A DNA stretch of 45,218 nt from Candidatus Fibrimonadaceae bacterium. Its GTDB lineage: Bacteria; Fibrobacterota; Fibrobacteria; Fibrobacterales; Fibrobacteraceae. The stretch spans positions 1 through 45,218 of the forward strand of contig JAITFO010000032.1 of the NCBI GenBank assembly GCA_031281265.1, written 5' to 3'. Made by a program: the position numbers and the translations under genes. Shown in pieces: positions 1 through 8,537 of the stretch (position 1 is the first letter of the stretch; every line of letters begins with the position of its first letter). Under the pieces are notes generated by a model. The model was given only the letters and a program-made list of their open reading frames with translations. It was not told the origin of the DNA and did not search any database.

Positions 1-540
1 GAAATTGGCGGTCAGGTATGGATGGCCAAGAACTGGGGCTGCTATGCTGCTGGTAGCAAATGCTACAACAATGACCCCGCCAACTGCAATACATACGGTC
101 GTCTTTACGACTGGGCAACGGCGATGAACATAGACAAGAGGTACAATAACGAGTTATGGGGCGGCAGCGATGTGAACCACCGTGGCATTTGCCCAAGTGG
201 TTGGCATATCCCAAGCGATGATGAATGGAGCGAGCTGGTAAATTATGTTGAGAGCTACTGGGGCTGCTATGACTGCGCCGCTAGGTACTTGAAGTCGCAA
301 TATGGCTGGAGCAGCGGTGGCAATGGTCAGGACGCTTTCGGGTTTGCGGCTCTGCCGGGCGGCTTCGGCAATTCCTATGGCTATTTCTTCGATGTCGGCG
401 ACTACGGCCTCTGGTGGGGTGCCTCGGAGAACAATGCTAACAGCGCCTACCGCCGGGATATGTACTACAGCTACGAGATCGCCCGCTGGCACACCAACAG
501 TAAGGACCTCTTGCGAAGTGTTCGCTGTCTCCAGGACTGA
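1..540 (+). CDS. FISUMP-domain protein, 5' end outside the window
   Basis: The open frame runs in from the window edge; the first ATG (position 22) lies inside the conserved 'GGQVWMAKN' stretch, so it is internal and the true start is upstream. Typical features of the Fibrobacter succinogenes major paralogous domain (TIGR02145) are visible: a 'YGRLYDW' block, 'CPSGWHIPSDDEW', 'FAALPGGF' and the terminal 'SVRCLQD'. The family is usually secreted or surface-associated and its biochemical role is unknown; it is expanded in Fibrobacter. The C-terminus matches the fragment at 1150-1257 and the complete gene at 38907-39590. Family assignment is firm; function cannot be inferred. Confidence 0.85.
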   Translation, partial: EIGGQVWMAKNWGCYAAGSKCYNNDPANCNTYGRLYDWATAMNIDKRYNNELWGGSDVNHRGICPSGWHIPSDDEWSELVNYVESYWGCYDCAARYLKSQYGWSSGGNGQDAFGFAALPGGFGNSYGYFFDVGDYGLWWGASENNANSAYRRDMYYSYEIARWHTNSKDLLRSVRCLQD

Positions 541-551
541 CGCGCGTTGTG

Positions 552-658
552 AACGTCTGAACCCCGATTCACAGGATTTTTAGGATTCCCCCGATTTCAA
601 GAAATAGGTTACAAAATCGGGTAAATCGGTGAATCGGGAGAATCGGGGTTCAGACGTT
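552..658. repeat. Inverted repeat, 19-bp perfect arms (gtctgaaccccgat family)
   Basis: Arms 552-570 and 640-658 are perfect reverse complements and both contain GTCTGAACCCCGATTC or its complement. The space between holds further 'atcgggt/aatcggt' fragments. The right arm sits 16 bp before the transposase remnant. A third copy, in the orientation of the left arm, lies just after the remnant at 1257-1273, and looser copies occur at 10675-10797. It could fold as a terminator-like hairpin after the FISUMP gene, but its recurrence favours an extragenic repeat family. Confidence 0.8.
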
Positions 659-674
659 TTATATATTCCAGACG

Positions 675-1177
675 ATGAAATACAATTCGGATTTACATCA
701 CAGACATTCAATTCGTTTACAAAATTATGATTACGCAAATACAGGGGCGTATTTTATAACGATGTGTTGCCAAAACCGTGTAAATTATTTTGGGGAAATT
801 GTCAACAATGTAGGGGCAGGGTCTGCCTGCCCAATTATGAAACCCGATTTACCAACGCAAAACGATTTGCATATTACGAACCCCGGTTTACCCGCACAAC
901 GTGGCAAAACACCCCGACAATGGTGGCAACAGGGGCAACAATGGCAAAAGGGGCAGGCAGACCCTGCCCCTACGGTGAACACGATGAATTTAAACGCATT
1001 TGGAAAAATCGTTGATACGGAATGGAAAAATTATGGCAACGCAATTATTGGGAACACATAATACGCAACGAAACGGAATACGCAAAAATTGTGAAATACA
1101 TACAAAACAACCCGATTTTATGGGGTAAAAAACATTTGAATGAAATTTTGCTAACAACGCCTACAACCGGAACATGA
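675..1177 (+). pseudogene. Decayed REP-associated tyrosine transposase (RAYT, Y1_Tnp family)
   Basis: The first 45 or so residues read like the N-terminus of a RAYT ('HHRHSIRLQNYDYANTGAYF', 'QNRVNYFGEI'). A palindromic insert follows (810-973), then 'FGKIVDTEWKNYG'. The frame then fails, and the family's C-terminal block continues in another frame from 1022 ('LWQRNYWEHIIRNETEY', 'IVKYIQNNPILW') to a stop at 1175. The central part carrying the HUH (His-x-His) metal site is absent, so no active enzyme is possible. RAYTs are single-strand DNA transposases that act on REP palindromes. The remnant is bracketed by inverted copies of the gtctgaacccc repeat, which may be its cognate sequence (inference). 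Confidence 0.8.
810..973. repeat. REP-like palindromic insert inside the RAYT reading frame
   Basis: Arms 810-832 and 951-973 are a perfect 23-bp inverted repeat beginning GTAGGGGCAGGG. The 118-bp interior has small repeats (ggcaacaggggcaacaatgg). The transposase frame stays open through the whole insert, translating the arms as 'VGAGSACP' and 'GQADPAPTV'. Confidence 0.8.
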
Positions 1178-1257
1178 ACTACAACAACGAGAACGTCAAC
1201 TGGAACAACAACAATAAGAACAACAACTTGTTCAGTGTTCGTTGCGTGAAGGATTGA
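1150..1257 (+). pseudogene. 3' fragment of a FISUMP gene
   Basis: A 35-codon frame encodes an asparagine-rich tail ending 'NLFSVRCVKD' and a stop. It aligns with the last residues of the complete FISUMP genes ('LLRSVRCLQD', 'LLSVRCLKD'). There is no start codon context or remainder of the domain. It overlaps the last codons of the RAYT remnant in a different frame, so the transposase 3' end and the FISUMP 3' end have been joined. Confidence 0.75.
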
Positions 1258-1273
1258 ACGTCTGAACCCCGAT
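1257..1273. repeat. Copy of the gtctgaaccccgat repeat
   Basis: This is AACGTCTGAACCCCGAT directly after the FISUMP fragment stop, in the same orientation as 552-568 and inverted relative to 640-658. Together with 640-658 it frames the transposase remnant. Confidence 0.75.
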
Positions 1274-1325
1274 GGCCAGGATTAAAGGATTGGCAGGATA
1301 GTAATTGAGAAGCTAACCGCGAGAA

Positions 1326-2558
1326 CTAGGATGTTCGCCAGCGAGTAAGGTTCATAAATTCCCACGCTGGTTTAATCTCAATTTTCTTTCCATTGCGGAT
1401 ATAAGCGTCTTTTTGGTTAAAAGTAAGAATAATGCCTTTATCGCTACCAAAAAAATTCAAAGCTTCGTTCAATCCGTTCTTTTCCCGGGTGGAATTTTCT
1501 TGGCTAAGTTCGTAGCACACCTGAACTGCCAATTCAAACTTGCCGTTTTTGAAAACAACAAAATCGCATTCCCCTTGCTTTTCCTGAAAATAAAACAATT
1601 CCTTCCCTTGCCGCCTGAAATGCCAATAAACTAGGTTTTCAAGCAAATGCCCTTTGTTGGGAGAAAACGATTGCGAGGCAACCGATAAAATGCCTGGGTC
1701 TATAACAAATATTTTCTTAGGATTTATTGCTTGCGCTTTTGATGAGTAACTGAATTTAGGCATAAAATTTATCAGATAGCAGTCTTCCAAAAAAGAGAAA
1801 TATTCCAAAATTGTGGTTGAACTGTGAATTCCAAGCGGTTGCAGTAATTTTCTTGCCGAAACCAAACTTCCGGCATTGGAAACCAAATAAGAGGAAAGCT
1901 GTTTTAAAGAAAGAACATCTCTTATTCCGTGCCGAACTGCTATATCTCTGTTTAGTATGTCAGAAAACAATGCTGCTAAAATATCGGAATTATCTGTTTT
2001 CACAACTTCGGGAAAACCACCTATTTCTGAATATTTTTGCCAAGAGCCTGCACCTGCCTTAAACTTATTGAACAATAAAAATTCCGTGTATGAAAATGGG
2101 AATAATTCTTTTGAGATATGTCGCCCTGTTAACTTTGTTCCCAGCTCCCTACTGAGCATAGAAGCATTTGAACCAGTTATCACAACTCTATAACCTTTGT
2201 CAAGTTTTTGGCGAATATACCGTTCCCATCCATTTATAATTTGAATTTCATCGAAAAATAAATTTTCAACATTCATTTTCAAGATTATAGCATCCAGCAG
2301 TTGAAAATCTGCCAATTCAAAACCAAACAATCGTGGGTCTTCAAAATTCAGATACAAGGAATTTCTGTGTTTTTGTTTTAACATTTGCAATAACAATGTG
2401 CTTTTACCACAACGGCGAATGCCTGAAATTATCAAGGCGTGGGAATTCAAATTATTCGGCAATGCAGGAAGCAATTCTCTTTTTAAACTATTCGGAGCAG
2501 TCCGTAGCTTGCCTTTTTGAGTTTCTATAACTTGGCGAATGGTTTCTTGTTGTATCAT
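1326..2558 (-). CDS. AAA_14/DUF4143 family ATPase
   Basis: This 410-residue protein has a P-loop 'GIRRCGKST' (about 46-53), Walker B 'LFFDEIQ' with D103-E104, and a sensor-like 'VVITGSNA', all typical of the AAA_14 domain. The C-terminal half matches DUF4143 and its nuclease-like tail ('FDPGIL'-type region, 'ENLVYWHFRRQGKELFYFQ', 'ECDFVV'). These proteins are common in gut anaerobes and their substrates are unknown; a role in nucleic-acid metabolism is often suggested. The last codons ('RWRTS') come from a copy of a repeat also found inside two GH5 genes. A TATATT hexamer ends 7 nt before the ATG and no Shine-Dalgarno is seen. Confidence 0.88.
   Translation of the reverse strand: MIQQETIRQVIETQKGKLRTAPNSLKRELLPALPNNLNSHALIISGIRRCGKSTLLLQMLKQKHRNSLYLNFEDPRLFGFELADFQLLDAIILKMNVENLFFDEIQIINGWERYIRQKLDKGYRVVITGSNASMLSRELGTKLTGRHISKELFPFSYTEFLLFNKFKAGAGSWQKYSEIGGFPEVVKTDNSDILAALFSDILNRDIAVRHGIRDVLSLKQLSSYLVSNAGSLVSARKLLQPLGIHSSTTILEYFSFLEDCYLINFMPKFSYSSKAQAINPKKIFVIDPGILSVASQSFSPNKGHLLENLVYWHFRRQGKELFYFQEKQGECDFVVFKNGKFELAVQVCYELSQENSTREKNGLNEALNFFGSDKGIILTFNQKDAYIRNGKKIEIKPAWEFMNLTRWRTS
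1329..1349. repeat. Partial copy of the 45-bp GH5-linker repeat
   Basis: These 21 bases match, in reverse complement, 22155-22175 and the corresponding part of 32311-32355. Here the copy supplies the final codons and stop region of the AAA_14 ATPase. Confidence 0.7.
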
Positions 2559-2565
2559 AATGGTA

Positions 2566-2571
2566 AATATA
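2566..2571 (-). promoter_or_regulatory. Putative -10 box of the AAA_14 ATPase
   Basis: TATATT on the minus strand ends 7 nt before the ATG at 2558, so a transcript would be leaderless or nearly so. The palindromes at 2581-2620 cover the expected -35 region. Confidence 0.45.
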
Positions 2572-2580
2572 GTAAAATTT

Positions 2581-2620
2581 GTCCATTAGCAATGGACAAT
2601 AATATCCATTAGCAATGGAC
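2581..2620. promoter_or_regulatory. Tandem palindromes, candidate operator
   Basis: GTCCATTAGCAATGGAC (2581-2597) is repeated at 2604-2620 with one change (first base A). Each unit has 7-bp arms around an AGC centre, and centre-to-centre spacing is 23 bp, about two helical turns. They lie between the guaB 3' end and the ATPase start, next to its putative -10 box, which fits a dimeric repressor site. Confidence 0.6.
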
Positions 2621-2634
2621 AAATTTACATTGCC

Positions 2635-4110
<1,476 letters not shown>

Positions 4111-4119
4111 TTAAGCGAT

Positions 4120-5823
4120 ATGAACATTTACATCAATAGAGCTATTTTCTTCCTCGCTACGTTTGCGCTATCCTCAGTTTTTGCCCAGCAAGGTGCGCCA
4201 GTAGCACTTCCAACAACCCCTCTTAACTTAGCGGAGCTTTCCGCTAAAGACACCGCTAGTTTTGAGACATATTCCAAAAGGATAGCCTTGGTGCAGGATA
4301 GCATCGTCGCTATGCAGGCGGAAATAGAAGGCGTTAAGCAAAAGGCATCGTCTTCCATGCCCGCCTTGGAGCCAAAGGGCGAATACGAGAAACAGGTGGA
4401 TTTTGACGCCCGCAAGGCAAAGTGGGAAAAAGAACTCAGCGAAAAAACGCAGCGTGATATCAAAGTGTTTGCGGATAGGCTTGCCGAACTTGAGAAAACG
4501 AAGAAAAAAATAGAGGAAAATCAGGCTTCGCTCTACTGCTTTGTTGAGATAAAATCCAATCCGGCTGCGGCTGCTGTGTCTGTCAACGGAACGGCACTCG
4601 GGGCAACCCCGTTGGAATACAACAACTTTTTGCCGGGCTATATGGTTATAAAAATACAGAAGGAAAACTTCGAGCCTTGGGATACGACCCTCACCCTACA
4701 GGCAGGGCAGAAGCTGAAACTGAACGTGGCTTTGGCAGAAGCGAGCATTTTTAGCAAAGAAGAGGAGTTGGATTTCCCGCAAATACTCGCAAAAGACACA
4801 ACTACGCAAGGCTACTACAATAGGATTAAAAGGGTAAAAGCCAGAGGCGAGCAAATTGACGGAGAGAGAGAGATAATATTTGATAAATACATAAAATCAC
4901 GCCCTGTACTTCCTCCTAAGCAGCCCGGTGAAACTGCGCGGGATTATGAGCGTAAGCAATATTTATTGCGAGCCGATAGTGTAAAATATGTAGAAAGGTT
5001 GAATCAAAAACATGGGGCATACAAAGAGAAGTTGGCGCGTACAATAAAAGTTCTTGAAAACTACATAATAGAGAGCGAAAGTTTGATTATAACGGAAGCA
5101 CCTTCGAGTCCCTTAGTAGCACTCGGCGCTTATGATGCGGATAAAGAGTTTTTTGATATTGAGGTTTTTGATACGACAAGTGTTCAATCGCCGTTCTATT
5201 TTGTGGGCAAGGTTGGAATACCGCTTGATACGGCAAAGGTTATGAACCGCAGCCTAGAGGGTTTTCTCATAAGTATTAGCTACCTGAATTATCCTTTTGT
5301 TTTCGGCGATTCTTCCTTTAACCTAGCTATGAAAGAGCTAATTTTGTCTCGCAGGGAGGTTCCGCTCAAGGTGGATGGTGCTTTTAAACCCATTGCTAGG
5401 TTCGAGGCTAAGGAAGGCTACGCTGCATGGCGCGCCCACGCGGATTCCCTTTTGAACGGCACGCTTAAACCGCAGAGTTTGGATGTGAATTATGCTTTAA
5501 GCGTAAAGGAAGGGGCAGCTGGTGGTGGGCTTGGCTGGCGTGGCTGGACTAGAATTTTGACTTTTGCAGCAGCAGCTTCGTCCACGACTCTTGCGGTTAT
5601 GAGTCATTTGAACGTTGTGAAATACACGGATAGGTTTAACAACATAAGCAAAACACGGCCCTCAGGTGTGAGCAAAGAAGAATATACCATTTGGTACACC
5701 AATAATCATGAAAGTATGCAGCGTAATTTGGACACTGTGAGAGACAATGAAACATCTAGGAATATCTCAAGTGTTGCTGCGGGTGTTTTTGCTGTAGCTG
5801 GAATTTTAACATTTGTTTTTTAA
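4120..5823 (+). CDS. Secreted PEGA-domain protein
   Basis: This is a 567-residue envelope protein. Residues 1-22 form a signal peptide ending 'SSVFA-QQ'. A charged coiled-coil region follows (about 50-135), then a PEGA domain (about 141-208, 'VEIKSNPAAAAVSVNG', 'GATPLEYNNFLPGY'), a surface-exposed beta fold often found in cell-envelope proteins. A second charged helical segment covers about 225-320. Two hydrophobic segments near the C-terminus ('ILTFAAAASSTTLAVM', 'SVAAGVFAVAGILTFVF') suggest membrane anchoring. The following lipoprotein gene starts 13 bp downstream with a good RBS, so the two are probably co-transcribed and may act together. Specific function unknown. Confidence 0.8.
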   Translation: MNIYINRAIFFLATFALSSVFAQQGAPVALPTTPLNLAELSAKDTASFETYSKRIALVQDSIVAMQAEIEGVKQKASSSMPALEPKGEYEKQVDFDARKAKWEKELSEKTQRDIKVFADRLAELEKTKKKIEENQASLYCFVEIKSNPAAAAVSVNGTALGATPLEYNNFLPGYMVIKIQKENFEPWDTTLTLQAGQKLKLNVALAEASIFSKEEELDFPQILAKDTTTQGYYNRIKRVKARGEQIDGEREIIFDKYIKSRPVLPPKQPGETARDYERKQYLLRADSVKYVERLNQKHGAYKEKLARTIKVLENYIIESESLIITEAPSSPLVALGAYDADKEFFDIEVFDTTSVQSPFYFVGKVGIPLDTAKVMNRSLEGFLISISYLNYPFVFGDSSFNLAMKELILSRREVPLKVDGAFKPIARFEAKEGYAAWRAHADSLLNGTLKPQSLDVNYALSVKEGAAGGGLGWRGWTRILTFAAAASSTTLAVMSHLNVVKYTDRFNNISKTRPSGVSKEEYTIWYTNNHESMQRNLDTVRDNETSRNISSVAAGVFAVAGILTFVF

Positions 5824-5836
5824 CGGAGGATGAGTA

Positions 5837-7117
5837 ATGAAGTTTAATCTCTATCTCGTATCACTTGCGATTGCGCTTTGCATTTCGCTATTTTTTGCCT
5901 GCACTTCAGAACTTGAGCTTCCTCCTTCTCCGGACGAGTATGTTGAGCCACCTTCCAGCAGCGTGTCGCAGGATTATTGCGTTTCCGACACAGAAAAACA
6001 ATGCCTCCCCGCTCCAGAAGATGGTCATTGTTCTGATGGTTGGCATTTGCTTTCGTATTGCCCTTATAACAATTCTTCTTCAAGCAATACAGGAAGCAGC
6101 TCTAGCAACAATATTGGCTCAAGTTCAAGCAGTGACAATTCCAGTTCTAGCAATTCTATTATCTTGGTAACAGGTGATTTTGACTTCAGACTTTTTGGTA
6201 ATAGTGCTAGCAGTAACAGAATCTATTTTTTGAATACGACCAATGTGTATGTGTCCATAACAGAGGGTGGAAATGGCAAACTTCTTAGCACGCTTGCGAT
6301 AACCGATGCTGCTGCCGCTGCTGGGTGCGATGATGATATTGCATATAAAATAACAGGAGGCGGTCTTACCGATGCCGATATACCTGTCTCCAGGCCGCCA
6401 GCACCATCACCAACAGGATTAAGATTTACCGAGCCAGGAGAAATTACAGCAGTTGCGGTGGTAACTTGCAATGACGAAGAGATTATATTGAAAGAAGTAA
6501 CAGCCAGGGTAGTTCCTGATCCAACCTTGACTGCTTGCCCTGCACAAATATTGCCGTCCACCTATGTAGCTAAAACAAAAAAAGAATATGTAAAAGATAT
6601 AATATCGGTAAGAGATGATCTCGGCGAACGTTGTGGCGATGTTACTTATGCATTAGGAACAAGTCCAACTACTTCTCCGGATTCTGATTCTTTAAGCTTT
6701 GCTTCTAATACTATTCCCACTGGGCAACGAGATTTAACTATTACAGCGAGTGTTCAATGCACTGGTGTTACCGTTCCTTCTAGAAGTTGCCCAGTAAGCG
6801 TATTTGTGGCTAATAATTATATAAAATTTGAGGATATAGATGTTAGAAAGCCATTTTCTACTGGAACAACAGTTATAGAATTGCTTGATACTTATGGTTC
6901 TGGTCCTAATCCACCGTCAGCAGATAAGTTCGGATGCGGATCTCCAAGTATTAGTTCAGTTCAATTCAAACTTAATAATGGAGCAGGCCAAACTATTGGG
7001 TCTTGGAAAGAAGTACAGATTTCTACTTATCCTCCTGATTATAAAACAAATGGGAATAGAATTCTAGTTGAAATGATTGGTGGAACAGCGGAATGCTTAG
7101 TTGCAACATGGCCGTGA
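5837..7117 (+). CDS. Putative lipoprotein with serine-rich linker
   Basis: This 426-residue protein has a hydrophobic leader ending 'SLFFAC', a lipobox-like site with cysteine at 22. A poly-Ser/Asn linker follows at about 78-106 and then a beta-rich region with scattered cysteine pairs ('GCDDD', 'TCNDE', 'RSCPVSV'). Poly-serine linkers are typical of Fibrobacter exported proteins. The start is fixed by GGAGG 8 bp before the ATG. It is placed 13 bp after the PEGA-domain gene, probably in one operon. No catalytic motif is recognised; a structural or binding role at the outer membrane is a guess. Confidence 0.75.
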   Translation: MKFNLYLVSLAIALCISLFFACTSELELPPSPDEYVEPPSSSVSQDYCVSDTEKQCLPAPEDGHCSDGWHLLSYCPYNNSSSSNTGSSSSNNIGSSSSSDNSSSSNSIILVTGDFDFRLFGNSASSNRIYFLNTTNVYVSITEGGNGKLLSTLAITDAAAAAGCDDDIAYKITGGGLTDADIPVSRPPAPSPTGLRFTEPGEITAVAVVTCNDEEIILKEVTARVVPDPTLTACPAQILPSTYVAKTKKEYVKDIISVRDDLGERCGDVTYALGTSPTTSPDSDSLSFASNTIPTGQRDLTITASVQCTGVTVPSRSCPVSVFVANNYIKFEDIDVRKPFSTGTTVIELLDTYGSGPNPPSADKFGCGSPSISSVQFKLNNGAGQTIGSWKEVQISTYPPDYKTNGNRILVEMIGGTAECLVATWP

Positions 7118-7156
7118 TATAAATTTCTATATTCATAGCTAATTTACGAGGTAGCT

Positions 7157-8527
7157 ATGGATAACGTTTCAAACAACATGGACCGCCGCAAGTTTATCAA
7201 ATTGGTAGGTGCGGGGGCTGCCTTTGCCGCTTTGAGCGGTTGCGGTTCAAAAGAAGGTTCTTCTGCAATGCAAGGTCGTGAGCCTACCGGAAAAATGACC
7301 TATAGAGTTGACCCAAAAAACGGAAACCACCTTTCTCTCTTGGGCTACGGCTGCATGAGATACCCACGCTTGCCAAAATCACAGGATTTAGCCACAGAAA
7401 ATAACCTAGACCAAGAAGCGATTAACAGATCCATAGACTATGCCATTGAACACGGAGTGAATTATTTTGATACATCTCCGCTTTACTGCAAAGGCTTTTC
7501 CGAAAAAGCCACAGGCATAGCGCTGAGCCGCCACCCACGCAACAAATACTTTATAGCTACTAAGATGTCCAACCGCAACCAGCACAGCAGCCGTGAAGCA
7601 TCACTTGCGATGTACAAACGCTCCTTTGAGGATTTAAAAACGGACTACATAGATTATTATCTGGTTCACAATGTTGGCACTTTTGAAGCGTTGAAAGAAC
7701 GCTATATAGATAACGGCATCATGGACTTTTTGCTCAAAGAACGTGAGTCCGGACGAATACGCAGCCTCGGCTGGTCTTTTCACGGCGATGGTGAATTTTT
7801 TGATTACATGGCGCTTAAATACCCTTGGGATTTTGTGATGATACAGCTCAATTATTTTGACTGGGACATGACCTTTGATGCTAAACGCACCAATGTGAGC
7901 GCCAAGCACCAATACGATTTGCTAACAGAAAACAACATTCCAATTGTGATAATGGAACCGCTTTTGGGCGGGCGTTTGGCAAAACCGCATTACAAAGCAC
8001 GTGCCGCTATGACCCAATTAAATCCGGATGCAAGTGCGGCTTCTTGGGCGTTTCGCTTTGCGGGGAGTTTTCCCAACGTGCTTACGGTACTCAGCGGCAT
8101 GACTTTTATGGAGCATTTGCGGGACAATTTGAATACCTATTCTCCGCTTGTGCCGCTAAACGAAAACGAAAGGGATATGCTGGTAAAAGTTTCGCAGGTG
8201 ATGCTGGAATACAGGAACATAAATTGCACGGAATGTCAGTATTGCATGCCTTGCCCCTACGGGCTTGATATTCCCGAAATTATCGCGCACTACAACCGCT
8301 GCCTAAACGAAGGCAATTTCCCAGACGACAGGCAGAGCGAAGATTACAAAAGAGCACGCCGTGCCTTCCTCGTTGGGCTAGACCGCAAAGTTGACTCCCT
8401 GCGCCAGGCGAATAGATGCACCTCTTGCAGAAAATGCGTTCCCAACTGCCCGCAGAATATAAATATCCCGCAGGAGATGCAGCGCATAGACAGATTTGTG
8501 GAAAACCTTAAAACGGACATTGTTTAG
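7157..8527 (+). CDS. Tat-exported aldo/keto reductase with ferredoxin domain
   Basis: A twin-arginine signal ('MDRRKFIK', R10-R11) with a lipobox 'LSGC' (C29) suggests export by Tat and lipid anchoring. The aldo/keto reductase barrel shows the catalytic tetrad D105, Y110, K136 and H171. The C-terminus carries two Cys clusters, 'CTECQYCMPCP' and 'CTSCRKCVPNCP', as in the iron-sulphur subclass of this family. It is followed at 10 bp by a membrane polyferredoxin, which probably supplies or accepts its electrons. Substrate unknown. An RBS (GAGG) precedes the ATG, and TCTATATT at 7122-7129 is a likely -10 element. Confidence 0.88.
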   Translation: MDNVSNNMDRRKFIKLVGAGAAFAALSGCGSKEGSSAMQGREPTGKMTYRVDPKNGNHLSLLGYGCMRYPRLPKSQDLATENNLDQEAINRSIDYAIEHGVNYFDTSPLYCKGFSEKATGIALSRHPRNKYFIATKMSNRNQHSSREASLAMYKRSFEDLKTDYIDYYLVHNVGTFEALKERYIDNGIMDFLLKERESGRIRSLGWSFHGDGEFFDYMALKYPWDFVMIQLNYFDWDMTFDAKRTNVSAKHQYDLLTENNIPIVIMEPLLGGRLAKPHYKARAAMTQLNPDASAASWAFRFAGSFPNVLTVLSGMTFMEHLRDNLNTYSPLVPLNENERDMLVKVSQVMLEYRNINCTECQYCMPCPYGLDIPEIIAHYNRCLNEGNFPDDRQSEDYKRARRAFLVGLDRKVDSLRQANRCTSCRKCVPNCPQNINIPQEMQRIDRFVENLKTDIV

Positions 8528-8537
8528 GGGAGCTTTT

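Noticed and set aside
552-658. Simple rho-independent terminator after the first FISUMP gene
   Set aside because: The arms are 69 bp apart and the same sequence recurs elsewhere, so a repeat family is the better reading.
8496-8537. Upstream ATG extension of the first polyferredoxin
   Set aside because: It overlaps the reductase gene and has no RBS, while GGGGAG stands correctly before ATG 8538; kept as an alternative only.
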